Shown here: positions 12,501-22,524 of the stretch, one piece after another
Layout of the letters: every line of letters starts with the position of its first letter
Position numbering within the stretch: the stretch's first letter is position 1
NCBI RefSeq assembly: GCF_910592395.1
Contig: NC_088324.1
Location: 5,050,953-5,114,952 of the forward strand
Direction of reading: 5' to 3'
Origin: Lineus longissimus
Lineage: Eukaryota; Nemertea; Pilidiophora; Heteronemertea; Lineidae
Length of the DNA: 64,000 bases
Position numbers and translations under genes: made by a program
The notes under the pieces: model-generated
The model's input: only the letters and a program-made list of their open reading frames with translations
The model's database searches: none
Told to the model about the DNA's origin: nothing

Positions 12501-15500
12501 GGTGTGAGTCTTATTGACAAAATTACAACCAAAAAACTTTAGAATGTTAGAAATACTGGGATCGCTGAGGAAAAAGTTCAAGCTGCATAGATTTGCCAAT
12601 ATAGCAGATACAAGCGTTAGATGGTATTTAAAAGTAAGCAATCCAATCAAAAGTAATTCAGCCTCCTGGACTGGGGTCTTAATGTAACATTTCGATCATT
12701 GTTGTCCTAAAGACCCCCGATCCGAAAATAGTACCCGAAGGGCGAACACGGTCTCTCGTCTCTTACCCCGAATACTAGGTGTTCGGAACCGTTTTAAGAT
12801 TTTGATTCTCGGGGAGAATACAAACAGGTTTCTATCCATCCATCTGACACACCCCAGTAAACTGGATATACATACAATAACTGTTTTCTGGCTTCAGATA
12901 GATCCTATCGATCTCTGAAGCCGTGAAAACAGTCAACTAAATTCCAAATCACTCAATACCACATTTATCATTAAAAAACACGATTGTATCATTTATGGTG
13001 TGCGGGTTATTTCAGGGCATGTCATTTGCTGGGCAAGTGGTCCACGCGTTATATGTTGGAAGGTTTAGAACTGTTTGGGTTCGTCGGATAAAGAGGTTTG
13101 GGGACGAATTTCATTCATAACTGGATGTTAGTTGTATATCATAATTAACTTCTGAAACAACTTCTGAAACGGTTCCTACTTACTCATGGTCAATAACCAG
13201 TGTCTGGGAGTTACACATGGTCAATTACCAAGTGTCTAGAGCTACACATAGTCAAGAACAAGTGTCTAGATATACACATGGTCAATAACAAGTGTCGGGG
13301 AGTTACACATAGTCAATAACAAGTGTCTATACTTACGCATGGTCAATAACAAGTGTCTGGGAGTTACACTTGGTCAATAACAAATGTATAGAGCTACACA
13401 TAGTCAGGACAAGTGTCTAGAGTTATACATATTCAATAACAAGTGTCTAGACTTACGCATGGCCAATAACAAGTGTCTAGGAGTTACACATGGTCAATAA
13501 CAAGTGTATATGAGTTACACATGGTCAAGAACAAGTGTCTAGAGTTACACATGGTCAAAAACAAGTGTATAGAGCTACACATGGTCAAGGACAAGTGTTT
13601 AGAGTTACTATAGTTGTACATGGTCAATAACAAGTGTCTAGAGCAACACATAGTCAAGGAAAAGTGTCTAGAGTTACACATGGTCAATAACAAGTGTCTA
13701 GGAGTTACACATGGTCAAGAACAAGTGTCTAGAGTTACACATGGTCAATAACAAGTGTCTAGGAGTTACACATGGTCAATGAACAGGTGTCTAGAGTGAC
13801 CATGGTCAGTGAGCAAGTGTCTAGTGTTACACATGGTCAATAACAAGTGTCTAGTGTTACACATGGTCAATAACAAGTGTCTAGTGTTACACATGGTCAA
13901 TAACAAGTGTCTAGAGCTGCACAGGGTCAATAACTAGTGTCTCGAGTTACACATAGTGAATAACAATGTTTAGAGTTACTAGAGTTGCACATGGTCAATA
14001 ACAAGTGTCTAGAGCTGCACGCGGTCAATGAACAAGTGTCTAGAGTTATACATTGTCAATAACAAGTATCTAGAGTTACAAAATTTCAATAAAAAGTGTC
14101 TACTATCCAGATCTCCTTTCAGGCAAGTGGTACAGTCCAGAGTGTCAGTTCATCCGGGACTGTATGGCGAAAAGTCAGGAATGTGTCGAGGGGGTGGTGG
14201 ACCTCAAAATCTACAAGGGCGCCATCTACATATTAGCTAGAACCTCTAAGAAAAGTCTCCACAACAAGGCGCTTGTTAGGTAAGGTATACTCTCTTTTCA
14301 CTTGCCTCTTATACCTATCTTGTCATTATGTTTCGTTCATTCCATGAATACGTCAACTCGATCGATCACCCCGTTATCTTTTTCAGCCTCGACGAGCTTG
14401 GTGGCTACGTCCCGAGTGATGCCTCTGGATTCATTAAGTTGAATGCCCTACGGTAAGATGAAAATATTAGGGCCACTTCGAAACCGCAGAGGTCATAAAC
14501 TATTCAGTCTTTGAGGAGATTAATAGAATTGCAATTGTGTAATGCTATACAGCACACTATCCAAAATCGTCGCTTAATCTTAGCCGGTGGCAAAAATTAC
14601 CCCACCCTAAAATGTGAAAATGAAGAAAAGAAGTTCGTCCTGAAGTTCTTGAACCCGGATCACCTGATCAGAACTCGACATAAGACTTCAGGGGCCTGAT
14701 TCACAAAGCACTCTTAAGGACTTACGGGCCCGTAACATACCCTTAGATAACACTTAAGGAGTTAAGTGGTATTCACAAAAGACCCTTAAAATTACGCCAA
14801 TACATAGTGTAATCGTAACTCTACGTGAGGTACCGGACCCATCTTAGTGTACACTTAGGGCATTTGGTAAGGCAACGCGCGCTAGAATGGCGGCTGTAAT
14901 ATTTGCTGAAGAAGACGTCAGACGACCTCTCCGTCGGGAACGGGTTTTCGGGATCGGTTGCACCCTCTTGATGAATATGACGATGTCGATTTGTTCAAAC
15001 GGTACAGGATGTATCGGTGATGTAACGGTGATGCCAGTCACATCAGCCAACCTAATGTCTCGAGGGTTGTTTTACGAGTTTCTACGGTACTGGTGAGATA
15101 GGCACAGCAATTCGTTTCATTCCCTCAGCCGGATGCCCAGGAACGTATTATTGAGGGTTTCTACAGGGAGCGACGCAGAATAATCAACACATGTCAAACT
15201 TAATGTTAGTATTTTTTATCGGGCGGACCCAACTCCCTCCCCCATGATGAACCAAGCAACATATCAAATTCACGCCGCCCTCATATTCTCGGAAAAAAAT
15301 ATTTAGCTAGCCTTCAGAGCCAGACCATTTATTGCTCTTGGTAATGATAGAGAATAGCTAAAGCCTTTTCATAGGCCTATTGACGGATGTATGAACACGC
15401 TTACTTACTTTACGTATTTTCCCTGTGTTTTCGGTAGTAGCATTTTTACCCGCAGTATCTACCCCACCTTCAAGGCCACACACAAGATCTACACTCAGCA

Positions 15501-17686
15501 AGCCAATGATTTTTTCTTCTGTATCGTTTAAACCATTAGCATTCTCATCACCACCATTCTCGCCGTCATCAGAAAATGGAACATTTCCTGTCACCTGCCT
15601 CTTTTTCATTTCGTCATACCGCTTCTTTTTTGCCTTTTGCTTCAAGTCCTTCCACTTCTTCTCTCGTCCGGATGCATGGTGCAATAGAACATATCTTCTT
15701 GTAATTGTTACGAACTCCCCCTGTGAGTTCAAGTGGGTTGTTGGTTCTATGCAAGATGCGACACTTCTGTGTATGAAGAAACTGAACGAGACTGGTTTTA
15801 AATGTAAACAAATATAAGTTTGATACAAAATATGTACAGGAATTCTATTCAAGAGTCACTTCAGAATGAGTTTCAGCGCGTGTTGACATTATTGCGTTTC
15901 GCGAAAGGGAGCAGACTTCGATACTAGCTAGATTTCGGCGCTAAGTTCAGAATATTGAGTTACATCAGTATACAGGCTAGACACGCCTCGTAGATTCCGG
16001 AATCATTCGTGCACGTGCAGCTACATTCGGTTCCCTCGTGGACGTCTCGTGACACTCCCGAACCATTCTTTCTCGTACAGCATACTATTTCGTTTCAACC
16101 GTTGGCGGCACTCGGCCTCAGCACTGAGCTGGCTTCGTTGTACCCAGCCTAACTCCGGGGCTCCGTCTCAACGTTGCGAGCTTTTTCGTTTGCTCTCAAT
16201 CACGTTCTGCTTTCTCGGCGTCACTCTCAAGTCTGCTCTCCCTGCGCTCCCTGGGCGCGCGGTATTTTAAGTTTCATAACACACCAAAGTTCATGTAACA
16301 CAAAGTAATCAAATCTGAATTTGCTTGAAATCACTTCGTTATGCTGTTGCACCAGGTCAGTGAGTTTGTCTATTCTTTTCGGAGAGAAATTGTTTTTTCC
16401 AGGGCGTTTTTGGGCCATTGTAATTGGGAAACGCCGTTGGAATGCCACGTAGAAGTCTTCTGGCCATGCAAACCCTTAGGCCATCTGTCACGATTGTGTA
16501 TAAACATGCAATGCAATGAGCTAAAATACCTTACCCTTTCATTACGAGAGACGTTTTAAAGTTTGCTATAGCAAGCTACGTGTGTTCACTCAGGACTTAT
16601 TCATTCACTTTGCGTAAGCAATTGCTTAGATAATTCTTAGATAGCTTCATGAATAACACTTAGGGTTCCCTAACCTTTCACGTAAGTTCACCCTATGAGT
16701 GCTCTTAGAGTGATCTAAGATCGGAAATCTAAGAGTGCTTTGTGAATCAGGCCCCAGACCTTCCATATATATGTAAGACGAGGGTTCTCTTCAATCCTTA
16801 TACTGCTTGCAAGAATCCCAACAATAAAGCACGTGCTGTCAAATTTCTACAACCCAAAAAGGGTACAATGGTTCATCTATGAATAAGTAGAGAAGCAGTC
16901 GTAAAATATGGCCTTTATTTTCATTAATCTAAATAAAGCTGTCTACCTCGCTTGGACATTTCCTTACCATAGGAACAAGGTGATTCTGATAAGGTTTGCA
17001 AACAGAACAATACGTGAAACTCGGGGCGGATATCCTAGTGACTCCTGGCGCCATTCGACATCGACACAGGTTCAGGCCTAAAGCACACTTTGCCGTAACA
17101 TCCTGTAGAATCAAAATCCCTAATTCCGAGCATCAAGCGGTTCCGAACATCTCGGGTTAGTCAGTCCTGAATCCGTCCATCGATTCTCTCCCGGAATACG
17201 TCGAGCGCATGCTTGCAGCTGATGTTTGCATTCGCATCGAGAAATACTGGGCCTGGTGTGGACAGCGTTCAAGCACCATGTATTTGCTATGGCAACACAT
17301 ATCCTCGCAGGACCGTTGATCAGCAAATGTCCCAATCAGAAGGTTTTTTTACTTATTTTTAAACCGTCAGCTTCGGCCATTGTGCTCTCAAAGAGTCCCA
17401 GATCTGAATGCCAAAGTAAAATAAGAATTCGGGATGCTTTAAGTTGAATCGCGTAATGCTGGGAGTTTCAGATTGTGATTCTTACGAATGCCTAAGCTGC
17501 CAACCGCACGAAGAAAAATCAGCGGGAAATTCGCGAAGTGTGCCCCCCCACCATTAATCCATGTTATTATCGTTGTTTTGCATTCACTGAATGTGGATCT
17601 TTCTCATTAATTTCAGACTGCAAGAATACTGGAGGAAAAGAGGATTCGAAAGTAACATCAAAGGAACTGCAAATGGAAATGTTTAA
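3432..17686 (+). CDS. ASS1: Argininosuccinate synthase, exons 2(?)-13, 12 exons in the window
   Basis: Twelve exons (3432-3500, 4547-4671, 6970-7090, 8386-8531, 9270-9391, 9685-9769, 10001-10065, 10602-10675, 10931-10988, 14123-14279, 14387-14452, 17617-17686) join in phase to 385 codons plus TAA. All have GT-AG borders. Motifs match animal ASS1: EEFIWP-like [36 protein letters not shown] (substrate and ATP site), [35 protein letters not shown], and WYSPECQFI. The enzyme condenses citrulline and aspartate with ATP in the cytosol, the rate-limiting step of arginine synthesis. The first ~35 residues, with the N-terminal PP-loop (SGGLDTS in the family), are not present and should lie upstream of the window. 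No stop or frameshift is seen, so the gene looks functional. Confidence 0.96.
4547..4671 (+). CDS. ASS1: ASS1 exon
   Basis: 125 bp, phase 0 to 2. Encodes [20 protein letters not shown] and [15 protein letters not shown]. Acceptor CCCCCATCTTGCAG, donor AAG|GTGAGT. Confidence 0.95.
5465..6219. mobile_element. 755-bp non-autonomous DNA element, TA target duplication, palindromic interior
   Basis: It has inverted ends of about 41 bp with three mismatches (TGGCAAGCCG and a CCAATAA...AAGAAAACCTAGTTTT stretch) and is flanked by TA on both sides (5463-5464 and 6220-6221). The interior is almost wholly made of degenerate, head-to-head units around AAAACCTAGTTTTC and its variants (AAACCATGTTTTC, AAACTAGGTTTTC). 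No transposase is present. TA duplication suggests a Tc1/mariner-type or related source. It lies in an ASS1 intron. Confidence 0.75.
6970..7090 (+). CDS. ASS1: ASS1 exon with substrate-binding motif
   Basis: 121 bp, phase 2 to 0. Encodes [20 protein letters not shown] and [14 protein letters not shown]. The [14 protein letters not shown] stretch is the hallmark of the family and contacts ATP, citrulline and aspartate. Acceptor GTATCTTCCAG, donor AAG|GTGAGA. Confidence 0.97.
7609..7865. mobile_element. Small MITE-like inverted element
   Basis: Inverted ends ACACTCTTAAAAT (7609-7621) and its complement (7853-7865), with a second inner inverted pair around TAGTTGCTATTGCAC. The inside is AT-rich and non-coding. 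It follows a G-rich run (GGGGCGGGGC repeats, 7588-7608). No target duplication is certain. It lies in an ASS1 intron. Confidence 0.55.
8386..8531 (+). CDS. ASS1: ASS1 exon
   Basis: 146 bp, phase 0 to 2. Encodes [17 protein letters not shown] and [17 protein letters not shown]. Acceptor TAATTATTAG, donor CAG|GTCAGA. Confidence 0.97.
9270..9391 (+). CDS. ASS1: ASS1 exon
   Basis: 122 bp, phase 2 to 1. Encodes [18 protein letters not shown] and the following [18 protein letters not shown]. Acceptor TTGCGTTTCTAG, donor AAAG|GTATTG. Confidence 0.96.
9685..9769 (+). CDS. ASS1: ASS1 exon
   Basis: 85 bp, phase 1 to 2. Encodes [20 protein letters not shown] and FKYLNTV. Acceptor GCTGTCCTTGCAG, donor TCGG|GTAAGG. 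Confidence 0.95.
10001..10065 (+). CDS. ASS1: ASS1 exon
   Basis: 65 bp, phase 2 to 1. Encodes [20 protein letters not shown], a highly conserved substrate-site segment. Acceptor TTTTCTCATTTCCTAG, donor AGAG|GTGAGG. Confidence 0.97.
10602..10675 (+). CDS. ASS1: ASS1 exon
   Basis: 74 bp, phase 1 to 0. Encodes [20 protein letters not shown] and TMDR. Acceptor CTGTTTATTACAG, donor CGG|GTAGGT. Confidence 0.96.
10931..10988 (+). CDS. ASS1: ASS1 exon
   Basis: 58 bp, phase 0 to 1. Encodes [19 protein letters not shown]. Acceptor TTTCGATTTCAG, donor CAAG|GTGAGT. The next intron is the longest so far (about 3.1 kb) and holds a foldback element and a minisatellite. Confidence 0.94.
11268..11385. mobile_element. 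118-bp foldback MITE
   Basis: Two arms of about 50 bp face each other across a ~14-bp loop, starting GTGAGGTTTCGCAACC and ending in its complement, with a few mismatches. TA flanks both ends (11266-11267, 11386-11387). Transcribed within ASS1 pre-mRNA it would fold into a long hairpin. Confidence 0.75.
13185..14103. repeat. Minisatellite, ~30-31-bp unit, about 30 copies
   Basis: Tandem units of the type CATGGTCAATAACAAGTGTC followed by TAGAGTTACA, with frequent one-base length changes (GAGTT or GGAGTT) and substitutions. It is non-coding, and the open frames through it are only periodic shadows. It fills the end of an ASS1 intron up to about 20 bp before the exon at 14123. Confidence 0.9.
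14123..14279 (+). CDS. ASS1: ASS1 exon
   Basis: 157 bp, phase 1 to 2. Encodes [40 protein letters not shown] and KALV. Acceptor GATCTCCTTTCAG, donor TTAG|GTAAGG. The minisatellite array stops only about 20-25 bp before this exon. Confidence 0.96.
14387..14452 (+). CDS. ASS1: ASS1 exon
   Basis: 66 bp, phase 2 to 2. Encodes [20 protein letters not shown], the GxYxPxDAxGFIxxNxLR segment near the C-terminus. Acceptor TATCTTTTTCAG, donor CG|GTAAGA. Confidence 0.95.
14887..15009 (+). pseudogene. Harbinger transposase N-terminus, frameshifted
   Basis: ATG at 14887 opens [20 protein letters not shown]. The family sequence continues in another frame from about 14945 as [20 protein letters not shown] before a stop at about 15009. 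RVFxDRxxPLDxYDDxELFxRYR is a common start of Harbinger nucleases. No catalytic domain follows. Confidence 0.7.
15358..15852 (-). pseudogene. Harbinger Myb/SANT-like partner, C-terminal part
   Basis: The - strand frame has [20 protein letters not shown], then an acidic linker and [22 protein letters not shown]. This KWKDLKxKAKKK plus EEKIxxLxG...GIxGGxDT pattern is typical of the DNA-binding partner protein of Harbinger elements. The true Myb helices before it are absent: the N-terminal 60 residues of the frame look non-homologous. It is read here as a remnant inside Harbinger element 3. Confidence 0.65.
17617..17686 (+). CDS. ASS1: ASS1 last coding exon
   Basis: 70 bp, ending in TAA at 17684-17686. 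Encodes [20 protein letters not shown] and NV. The LQEY start matches the LKEY of animal ASS1, and the tail is species-variable as usual. Acceptor CTCATTAATTTCAG. A possible poly(A) signal variant ATTAAA lies at 17987-17992, but there is no strong AATAAA nearby. Confidence 0.9.
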
Positions 17687-19200
17687 GATGGTGCCTATTT
17701 GAACATCATCAATTACGTATATTCATTTAGGAGTACAAGCAAAGCCAAAGGCTGCATTGGCGCAGTATGATAAGGATGTTATAAAAGCATAAAGGACGAA
17801 TTGCTAGGTTAAAATAGTTCCTTTTTCTGCAGCATAAAATGCAATTCGTTTCAAAAATGACTGCTAGAATACTTTCTCCCCCCCCTGAATTTTCCCTAAT
17901 TATCATGTTCAACAAGTTCCCCTTGATTAACGTCTAATTTGTAACAATCCAGTTTTTGGTGTAGAGGCCTTAGGCTACTGGTTTCAATTAAAGCAGTTGT
18001 TACCAAAATATATTAGTGTCCTGTATCATGTATACTGACTATCAGGTCGGTCCAATTTATCACTCAAAAGGTTTTAAATAACTGACCCCAACCAGGTTCT
18101 ACCGTACGTCACACATTCCAGTGTTTTATGAAACACCTATCAGATGTTGGATCTATCCCTACACTGTGAAGTTGTCGATTCTCAGAAAGTGCCACAATAA
18201 CAACTATACAAGTGTTGACCACCTCCTTTGGCTCTAATAAAATCCATTTTGATATACAAAATTCCGTGTTTTGATGTTTTGATGGTGATTTTTTGAATGG
18301 GCAACCAGATTTTAGCGACTCGCCAAAAATGATGACCTCTTGACCTCTGGTGACCTTGACAATGACCCAATTTGCATAGAATTGATTTTAATCAATAGAA
18401 AATTTAATTAGCAACAATATGAGGGGTCATTTGTTTAGTTATCATTTTTACTTCTTGAGTTTCCTTTGGTTTCCCCTGCCCCAACATTTTGTCCCAAATT
18501 TTCAACAAATTCAAACCCGCATGCCTGCACTCAAAGGTCGATTTTTACAATTTATCTGTGGATCCAGCTTTGGCTTTAAAGATTTTCTGAAACTATAGAC
18601 CTACTGCTTTCACAAAATCAGAGTGGCCTTTACTCCTCCCAGGTGGTACACATCCAAGAAGTGTTCGAGTCTAGCTCATGGACTTACACAATCATGTAAG
18701 TGTTACGGTACATTTGTAACACTTCATGCAGACTTATCGGCGGTGAATATCAGTCCTAAAGTCTCCTCCTTTCACCGCCGATAACTCTCGCCAGGTAATC
18801 TGTCGGACGCACCATCATAAACGGGTGGACAATCAGATTGCTCGACACAAAGCAATTGGATGACGGCCTGAATTGATTATGCCAACCTCCGGATCAGGTT
18901 ACCCTTCTTCTATACAACATGCACTGTGCATTTGGGTCAGGTCAGCATCCCTGGAACCGTTACCCGTTACTCATTGTGGTCTTCAATTATGATGGCTTTC
19001 AGTGCGTGCCTCGTGCGACAACCACGAGTGAATGTAGTGTTAGTGTTGTTTAAACCGAACGCTTAAGAAGAAGAGTCACTGGAATGCTTGTTATGTAATT
19101 GTTTTGATTAGTAATACATTGTATTCTATAAATGTTCTGAAATGCTGCAACTTTCTAGCCATTGATCGGAGGGTATATGAGGGATTTCTTTGAGCGCTGG
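17687..19200. other. ASS1 3' flank, no gene seen
   Basis: No coding exon recognised. It contains the ASS1 3' UTR, an isolated piece with three TGACCT half-sites (18332-18358) and a 14-bp-arm hairpin at 18734-18784 (TTATCGGCGGTGAA and its complement). Confidence 0.6.
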
Positions 19201-19209
19201 ACGAACATG

Positions 19210-19492
19210 TAACTAAATGCTGAAAGAAGCAACGAGAGTTGAATATTTCAAGACTCTTCATGTTACAAGACTCGCCATTGGCCAATCACCATCCGCCAGG
19301 TTTATGCCAACCCGACCTTCAAACCGCCAAGAGATAAAATACCTAGCGTTTATGGTTACGGAAATAGGCTCCGGAAACGAGATCAACGGACCGACGGACC
19401 GACAGACCACTGACGGACGGATAAACGGTGCCCGCCTCGACAATAACCCATATAGCCTTTATGGGCCGAGGGGTAAAACGCAGTATTTCTTT
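19210..19492. repeat. Dispersed repeat ending in (GACC)n plus hairpin and TAAAA
   Basis: A short unique-looking body leads into GGACCGACGGACCGACAGAC, then GACAATAACCCATATAGCC, a small hairpin, and GGGGTAAAA. The same 3' layout (short GACN tandem, GACAATACCCC, hairpin, GGGGTAAAAA) appears at 43277-43325, which supports a shared repeat family. Confidence 0.5.
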
Positions 19493-19578
19493 AGATCCAG
19501 GCCTATTTCAGGATACAAAATGCACTTATTTCTCCCATATCTGCCCAAGTTGTGAAGATTATTGCATGTGCTGTGTTG

Positions 19579-21990
19579 TAATAATAATAATAATAATAAT
19601 AAAAGAATTTATATAGCGCCGCTTTAAATCAAATTGTCAGCGGCGCTTTACAATACATACATGATATAAAACAATTTAACCATAAAACACATTGAATAAA
19701 ACACTATCTAGTGGAAATATAGGTTAAAAGGGTGCGTCTTTAAACATTTTTTAAAAGTTGCTATTGTTTTGGACAATCTAATTTTTTTCTGGCAATTTGT
19801 TCCAGAGCTGTGGGGCGCTGACACTGTACGCCCTATCTCCGGCTGTCTTCTTCTTGGACTTACATCGAGTAAGTCTCGGTGCCGCTCCTTCCCTGGTTGT
19901 TCACTGGGTCGAAAGAAGCGGCAGCCGAAGATAGGCAGGGCCACCGCCATACACAGCTCTGTAAGCAAAGGTTAAGAGTTTAAATTGAGTTCTAGCATGA
20001 ACTGGTAGCCAGTGAAGTTGACGGAGGACAGGAGTTATATGGTCTCTTCTCTTGGTGTTGGTAACCAGTCGTGCAGCTTGATTTTGAATTTTCTGCAGGC
20101 GGTTGAGTTCATAATCTGGCAAACCAAAGTACAACGAATTGCAAAAGTCCAATTTAGATGTAATAAAAGCATGGGTTAAGGTAACTAAAAGTCCGGCAGG
20201 GAGATATTTTTTTCATGGAGGCAATTTTGCGTAAGTGGAAATAACCTGCGGATGCAACACTTGATATTTGATCATGAAGAGTCATTGTGTTGTCAAAGAT
20301 AAAACCAAGATTGCGAGCTTTTTGGGACGGCAGAATTTCAGCATTGCCCATGTGTACAATATCACTTGGTCGCATTTGATCCTGAGAAGGGGACATGAGT
20401 AGAAGAAACTCAGTCTTCAGGTCATTTAATTCAAGTTTGTTTTTACTCATCCACTTGCAGACCTCGCCAAGACATGCCTCCACTCTGATCATTACACTTG
20501 GTAATGATGACGTAGGAGTGAGCTGGAACGCACGCCAGTTTTTGTCATCTGCGAACAAGTGGGAGGTAAGGTCATGGGCGTTTAGGATCGCTTCTAGTGG
20601 CTGAGTGCAACAAGAGAAAAGAAGTGGCCCAAGCACACTGCCCTGCGGAACCCCATAAAGCAAATTGTGCGATTCAGACAAATCGTCCCCGACCTTGACC
20701 CGGAAACTCCGGCCCGTGAGGTAAGAGGAGGCAAGACCACCATTTTTAAAGCCTTTTAGCAGTTCAATTGTGCATCAAATACTGCTTGGGGTTGAGAATC
20801 TGAAATTTTGATATGATATTCCGGACAGTCGGGCAAGTAAATGGTGAAAAATAAACTGGTAGTTGACCACGGACATTTTTTGATAATCGACAAATTAGAC
20901 AGACCTTGATGTTTCCACTCTTTTCAGCCAAATGGCAGAAAAATCTCAAAACACCCTATTACCAAATGAGCAAAATTCGAAATTAATTTTTTCATCAAAT
21001 AATTTCTTTATATCTATCTGTAGACTTGCCACAGCAAATATATTTTCAATACCTCTCCAAATATGTACTCGAGAGTTAAAAACATGCACAAGTCTAATTG
21101 ATAGGCCTGGACCCACCAACCTATGAATATTCATTGGTGGTCTTGTCTCAGAGTCAAACCAGGCCAGGGCCATGCCACCAATGCCAAATACTTCTCGCAA
21201 TCTACTCAGAAGGATGGTGTGGTCAATGGTGTCGAACGCGGCCGACAAATTGAACAGAACCATGGCCAAACCCTTCCTCCCATCCAAACTACGAAGGACA
21301 CTGTCGGAAATTGAAGTCAAAGCTGCTTTAACACTATGACCTGGACGGTACGCTGACTGGTTTGTAGTGTAAAGGTTATGCTCAGCAAGATGTTTGTGGA
21401 GACGAGCAGTGACGACACGCTCCAGAAGCTTGGAAAAGTACATGAGGTTGGACACAGGCGGATAGTTCTTGAGATCAGAAATGTCCGCACTCTGTTTCTT
21501 TAAAATGGGAGTAACGATGGCCAGTTTCATCTCATCAGGAAATACACCAGTTCTCATGGATTCATTGATCAATTCTACCAATTGGGGTAGAATATTGGTG
21601 GGAATATCCTTGAGTAACGATGCTGGGATCGGGTCAAGGGATGAAGTCTTGACAGGGGTGCTCCTGATTATGGTGTTAAGTTCACTAACTGTAGTTGGTT
21701 CGAACTCGGATATCAGTGGGTTGCCGGGGGTTTTACAACGTTTCTGACCCGTGGTTGGCACATCAGCATCAAAATCATTTCGAATTTTCACAATCTTTTG
21801 ATCTAAGTAATCAGCGAATCTATTAGCTAGTTCAGTGTCAGACACGCCATCGAGGTGCAAGGTAGCAGCCGATTGATCAGCAGTCAGTTTTGAAAACATT
21901 GTAAAAAGTTCGCGCTGAGAGTTATTAGCACTCGACAAGTGTGAAGTATAGTATGTCCGTTTCGCTTCTTTGATGATTGCAGAGGAGGCT
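19579..21990 (-). mobile_element. 5'-truncated CR1/L2-like LINE, broken
   Basis: - strand reverse transcriptase of a non-LTR retrotransposon. Blocks in order: N-terminal finger region ending in LKNYPPVSNLMYFSKLLERV; motif A in LFNLSAAFDTIDH, where the usual catalytic Asp is Asn; motif B YGVPQGSVLGPLLF; motif C LFADDKNW; the thumb; and the C-terminal NSLYFGLPDYELNRLQKIQN and LRQLHWLPVHARTQFKLL. The last codons end TFKKCLKTHPFNLYFH. The 3' tail is a (TTA)n run (19579-19604 on +). It is cut by frameshifts and by a 414-bp insertion at 20732-21145. No endonuclease domain is left. Confidence 0.85.
20732..21145. mobile_element. 414-bp insertion inside the LINE reverse transcriptase
   Basis: LINE coding sequence stops in the region after motif A (GMALAWF) and resumes with SYLTGR before motif B. 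The intervening 414 bp starts CAAGACCACCA and ends TGGTGGTCTTG, an 11-bp perfect inverted repeat. The interior is AT-rich and non-coding. A MITE is the simplest reading. No clear target duplication was found. Confidence 0.6.
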
Positions 21991-22082
21991 TTGACCTTTC
22001 CTCACACTGGTGTCATCTGCTACCGCTGTGGTAAGCATAGTCGACAGTGACTGGCTGACTCTGTTCGAATCCCCACACTGGT

Positions 22083-22185
22083 TATCATATGAGCAGAGCC
22101 GTATCAGTCCCGGTACCACGCCCTCTGGCTGATACGGGTTCGAGGCCATGATACAAGTGACTGATACTGCTCTGCTCATATGATC
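22083..22185. repeat. 103-bp inverted-repeat element
   Basis: Arms of 27 bp (22083-22109 and 22159-22185), starting TATCATATGAGCAGAGC, pair with about two mismatches around a 49-bp spacer containing GGTTCGAGGCC, a tRNA B-box-like word. No tRNA fold could be drawn. Probably a small MITE or a SINE fragment. Confidence 0.5.
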
Positions 22186-22524
22186 ATTTGTATCATACAA
22201 GACTAGAAATGGACCGGTGGAGAAGTACTTGTTTGAAGAGTGGGAAAAGATCACCAATAATATTCATGGTAAAGTATGTAATAAAGTACAAGTAGAGCAC
22301 TGAAAATGTTCTTTAAAAGACATCGTCTTGATTTGGAATTCTAGTTTGATGCACTAAAAAGTCTGGTCGCGCAGCGAAGATCATTAACAAACAAACTTAA
22401 AAGAAATCCAACAATTAGTTCACGCTTCAAGGCTCAAAATGATGCGGACAAACATAAAGTAATGGACTCGAGCATTACCTGAACGGCCAAGTAAGTTGTA
22501 CGCGTTGCCATCAATATTCAGGAG

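Larger units (their letters stand above)
14692..16754. mobile_element. Harbinger element 3 with CAG target duplication
   Basis: Perfect inverted ends of 25 bp beginning GGGCCTGATTCACAAAGC (left 14692-, right complement ending 16754). The 3-bp target duplication CAG is at 14689-14691 and 16755-16757. Further inward both ends repeat CTTAAG/TAAG words. It carries decayed pieces of both Harbinger genes: a transposase N-terminus at 14887 and a Myb-partner C-terminus on the - strand at 15358-15852. The central nuclease is missing, so it is a non-autonomous deletion derivative. It lies in the last ASS1 intron. Confidence 0.88.

Noticed and set aside
13484-13693. 69-codon open frame through the minisatellite
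   Set aside because: Periodic frame produced by the ~30-bp unit; no independent coding evidence.
22005-22080. Possible tRNA around TGTTCGAATCC
   Set aside because: A and B boxes would be too close and no acceptor or T-stem pairs.
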